64,000 nucleotides of DNA from positions 248,001 to 312,000 of the forward strand of contig NZ_JAERQD010000001.1 of assembly GCF_016735695.1 (NCBI RefSeq), in the 5' to 3' direction. A program made the position numbers and the translations under genes. Of the stretch, positions 63,768 through 64,000 are shown one piece after another. The notes beneath the pieces are model-generated. The model saw nothing but the letters and a program-made list of their open reading frames with translations, had not been told where the DNA came from and made no database searches. The DNA comes from Microvirga zambiensis WSM3693. GTDB taxonomy: Bacteria > Pseudomonadota > Alphaproteobacteria > Rhizobiales > Beijerinckiaceae. The first letter of the stretch is position 1; each line of letters opens with the position of its first letter.

Positions 63768-64000
63768 GGTCTGAAGCCTCCGAGATAGGTTCGGGCTGCC
63801 CCGGCGATGGTGCCGGCAGCCGTGGCTGCCAAACGATTACCAAGCGGCAGGCTTGGGAAGAGTGAGGCACCACCAGCCTCCACCGCCTCGAACTGGATCC
63901 CAAAGTAACCCAGCTTCGAACGCTCGTGATTGGTCCCGATGTCCCCTGAGATCATCACTGAGACCGGACCAGCCATCGGCAACACAAGCATGCCGGCGCC
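63764..64000 (-). CDS. DNA circularisation protein N-terminal domain (partial, runs off the right edge)
   Basis: The visible 78 residues include LPMAGPVSVMISGDIGTNHE and LGYFGIQFEAVEAGG, the end of the DNA_circ_N domain found at the start of Mu gp43-like proteins, then an Ala-rich stretch ending YLGGFRP. The start is outside the window. The stop overlaps the ATG of the C-terminal half in the neighbouring frame. Confidence 0.6.
   Translation of the reverse strand, partial: GAGMLVLPMAGPVSVMISGDIGTNHERSKLGYFGIQFEAVEAGGASLFPSLPLGNRLAATAAGTIAGAARTYLGGFRP

Larger units (their letters stand above)
51989..64000 (-). mobile_element. Mu-type contractile-tail prophage segment (right end outside window)
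   Basis: A continuous minus-strand block: gp43-like (split), gp44, gp45, PAAR, gp46, gp47, gp48 equivalents, tail fibre and small tail genes, SGNH spike, then endolysin, holin-like and two further small proteins, ending at the terminator at 51896-51925. The baseplate order is that of phage Mu. Head, tail-sheath, packaging and integration genes would lie to the right. Left boundary uncertain (49.3-51.9 kb). Confidence 0.8.

Noticed and set aside
51989..64000. A complete Mu-like transposable phage
   Set aside because: Baseplate genes match Mu, but no transposase, MuB, repressor, portal or capsid gene is in the window, so only the tail type can be stated.

Overview
This looks like a chromosomal segment of a GC-rich alphaproteobacterium of the Hyphomicrobiales. 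A Microvirga/Methylobacteriaceae-like host is my inference, based on gene content (DUF6894 protein, five-step HutF-type histidine pathway, 326-residue-type PurC, YqiJ/flotillin operon) and on many short palindromic intergenic repeats typical of that group. I could not run a similarity search.

Layout. 1-2.4 kb: end of an HlyD-type secretion adaptor, a patatin-like lipase and a periplasmic transglutaminase-like cysteine peptidase. 2.4-6.8 kb: a CRP-like regulator followed by an island of very small genes (25-85 aa). Nearly every one has a TGTGA-N6-TCACA-like palindrome 50-66 nt before its start codon, and there is a candidate sRNA with its own terminator. 6.9-26 kb: mostly housekeeping (RidA, glycosyltransferase, GST, EEP nuclease, CopA/CueR with a clear CueR operator, phosphatase, L,D-transpeptidase, homocysteine methyltransferase, TyrS, PurC, LolA, DoxX, GalE), separated by at least five families of intergenic repeats. 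24-29 kb: a two-component flavin monooxygenase pair divergent from a reverse-transsulfuration pair (CBS, CGL). 29.3-40.4 kb: a complete hut locus (hutC-hutF divergent from hutI-H-G-U-D) followed by a NitT/TauT-type ABC transporter; the same HutC-like box, in opposite orientation, precedes both units.

40.6-44.2 kb: an envelope-stress operon (PspA-like, YqiJ/NfeD-like, YqiK-like flotillin). Its first gene is the most unusual object in the window. Its N-terminal ~155 residues look like the N-terminal half (REC/WED part) of an IS200/IS605 TnpB protein, fused in frame to a PspA/IM30 domain exactly where the TnpB RuvC nuclease would begin. It appears to be read from a leaderless promoter, with a strong internal ribosome binding site just before the PspA part. 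44.3-49.3 kb: a secreted collagen-like protein, a small basic protein, a glycosyltransferase and an asparagine synthetase.

49.3-64 kb: accessory DNA, essentially all on the minus strand. It holds a Fic protein with a tightly coupled small partner, a lysis module (endolysin, holin-like and other membrane proteins), and a Mu-type contractile-tail baseplate module (gp43-gp48 equivalents plus a PAAR tip, glycine-rich tail fibre and SGNH-esterase spike) that runs off the right edge. No integrase, transposase, capsid or terminase is visible, so whether this is a prophage or a tail-derived particle cannot be decided from this window.
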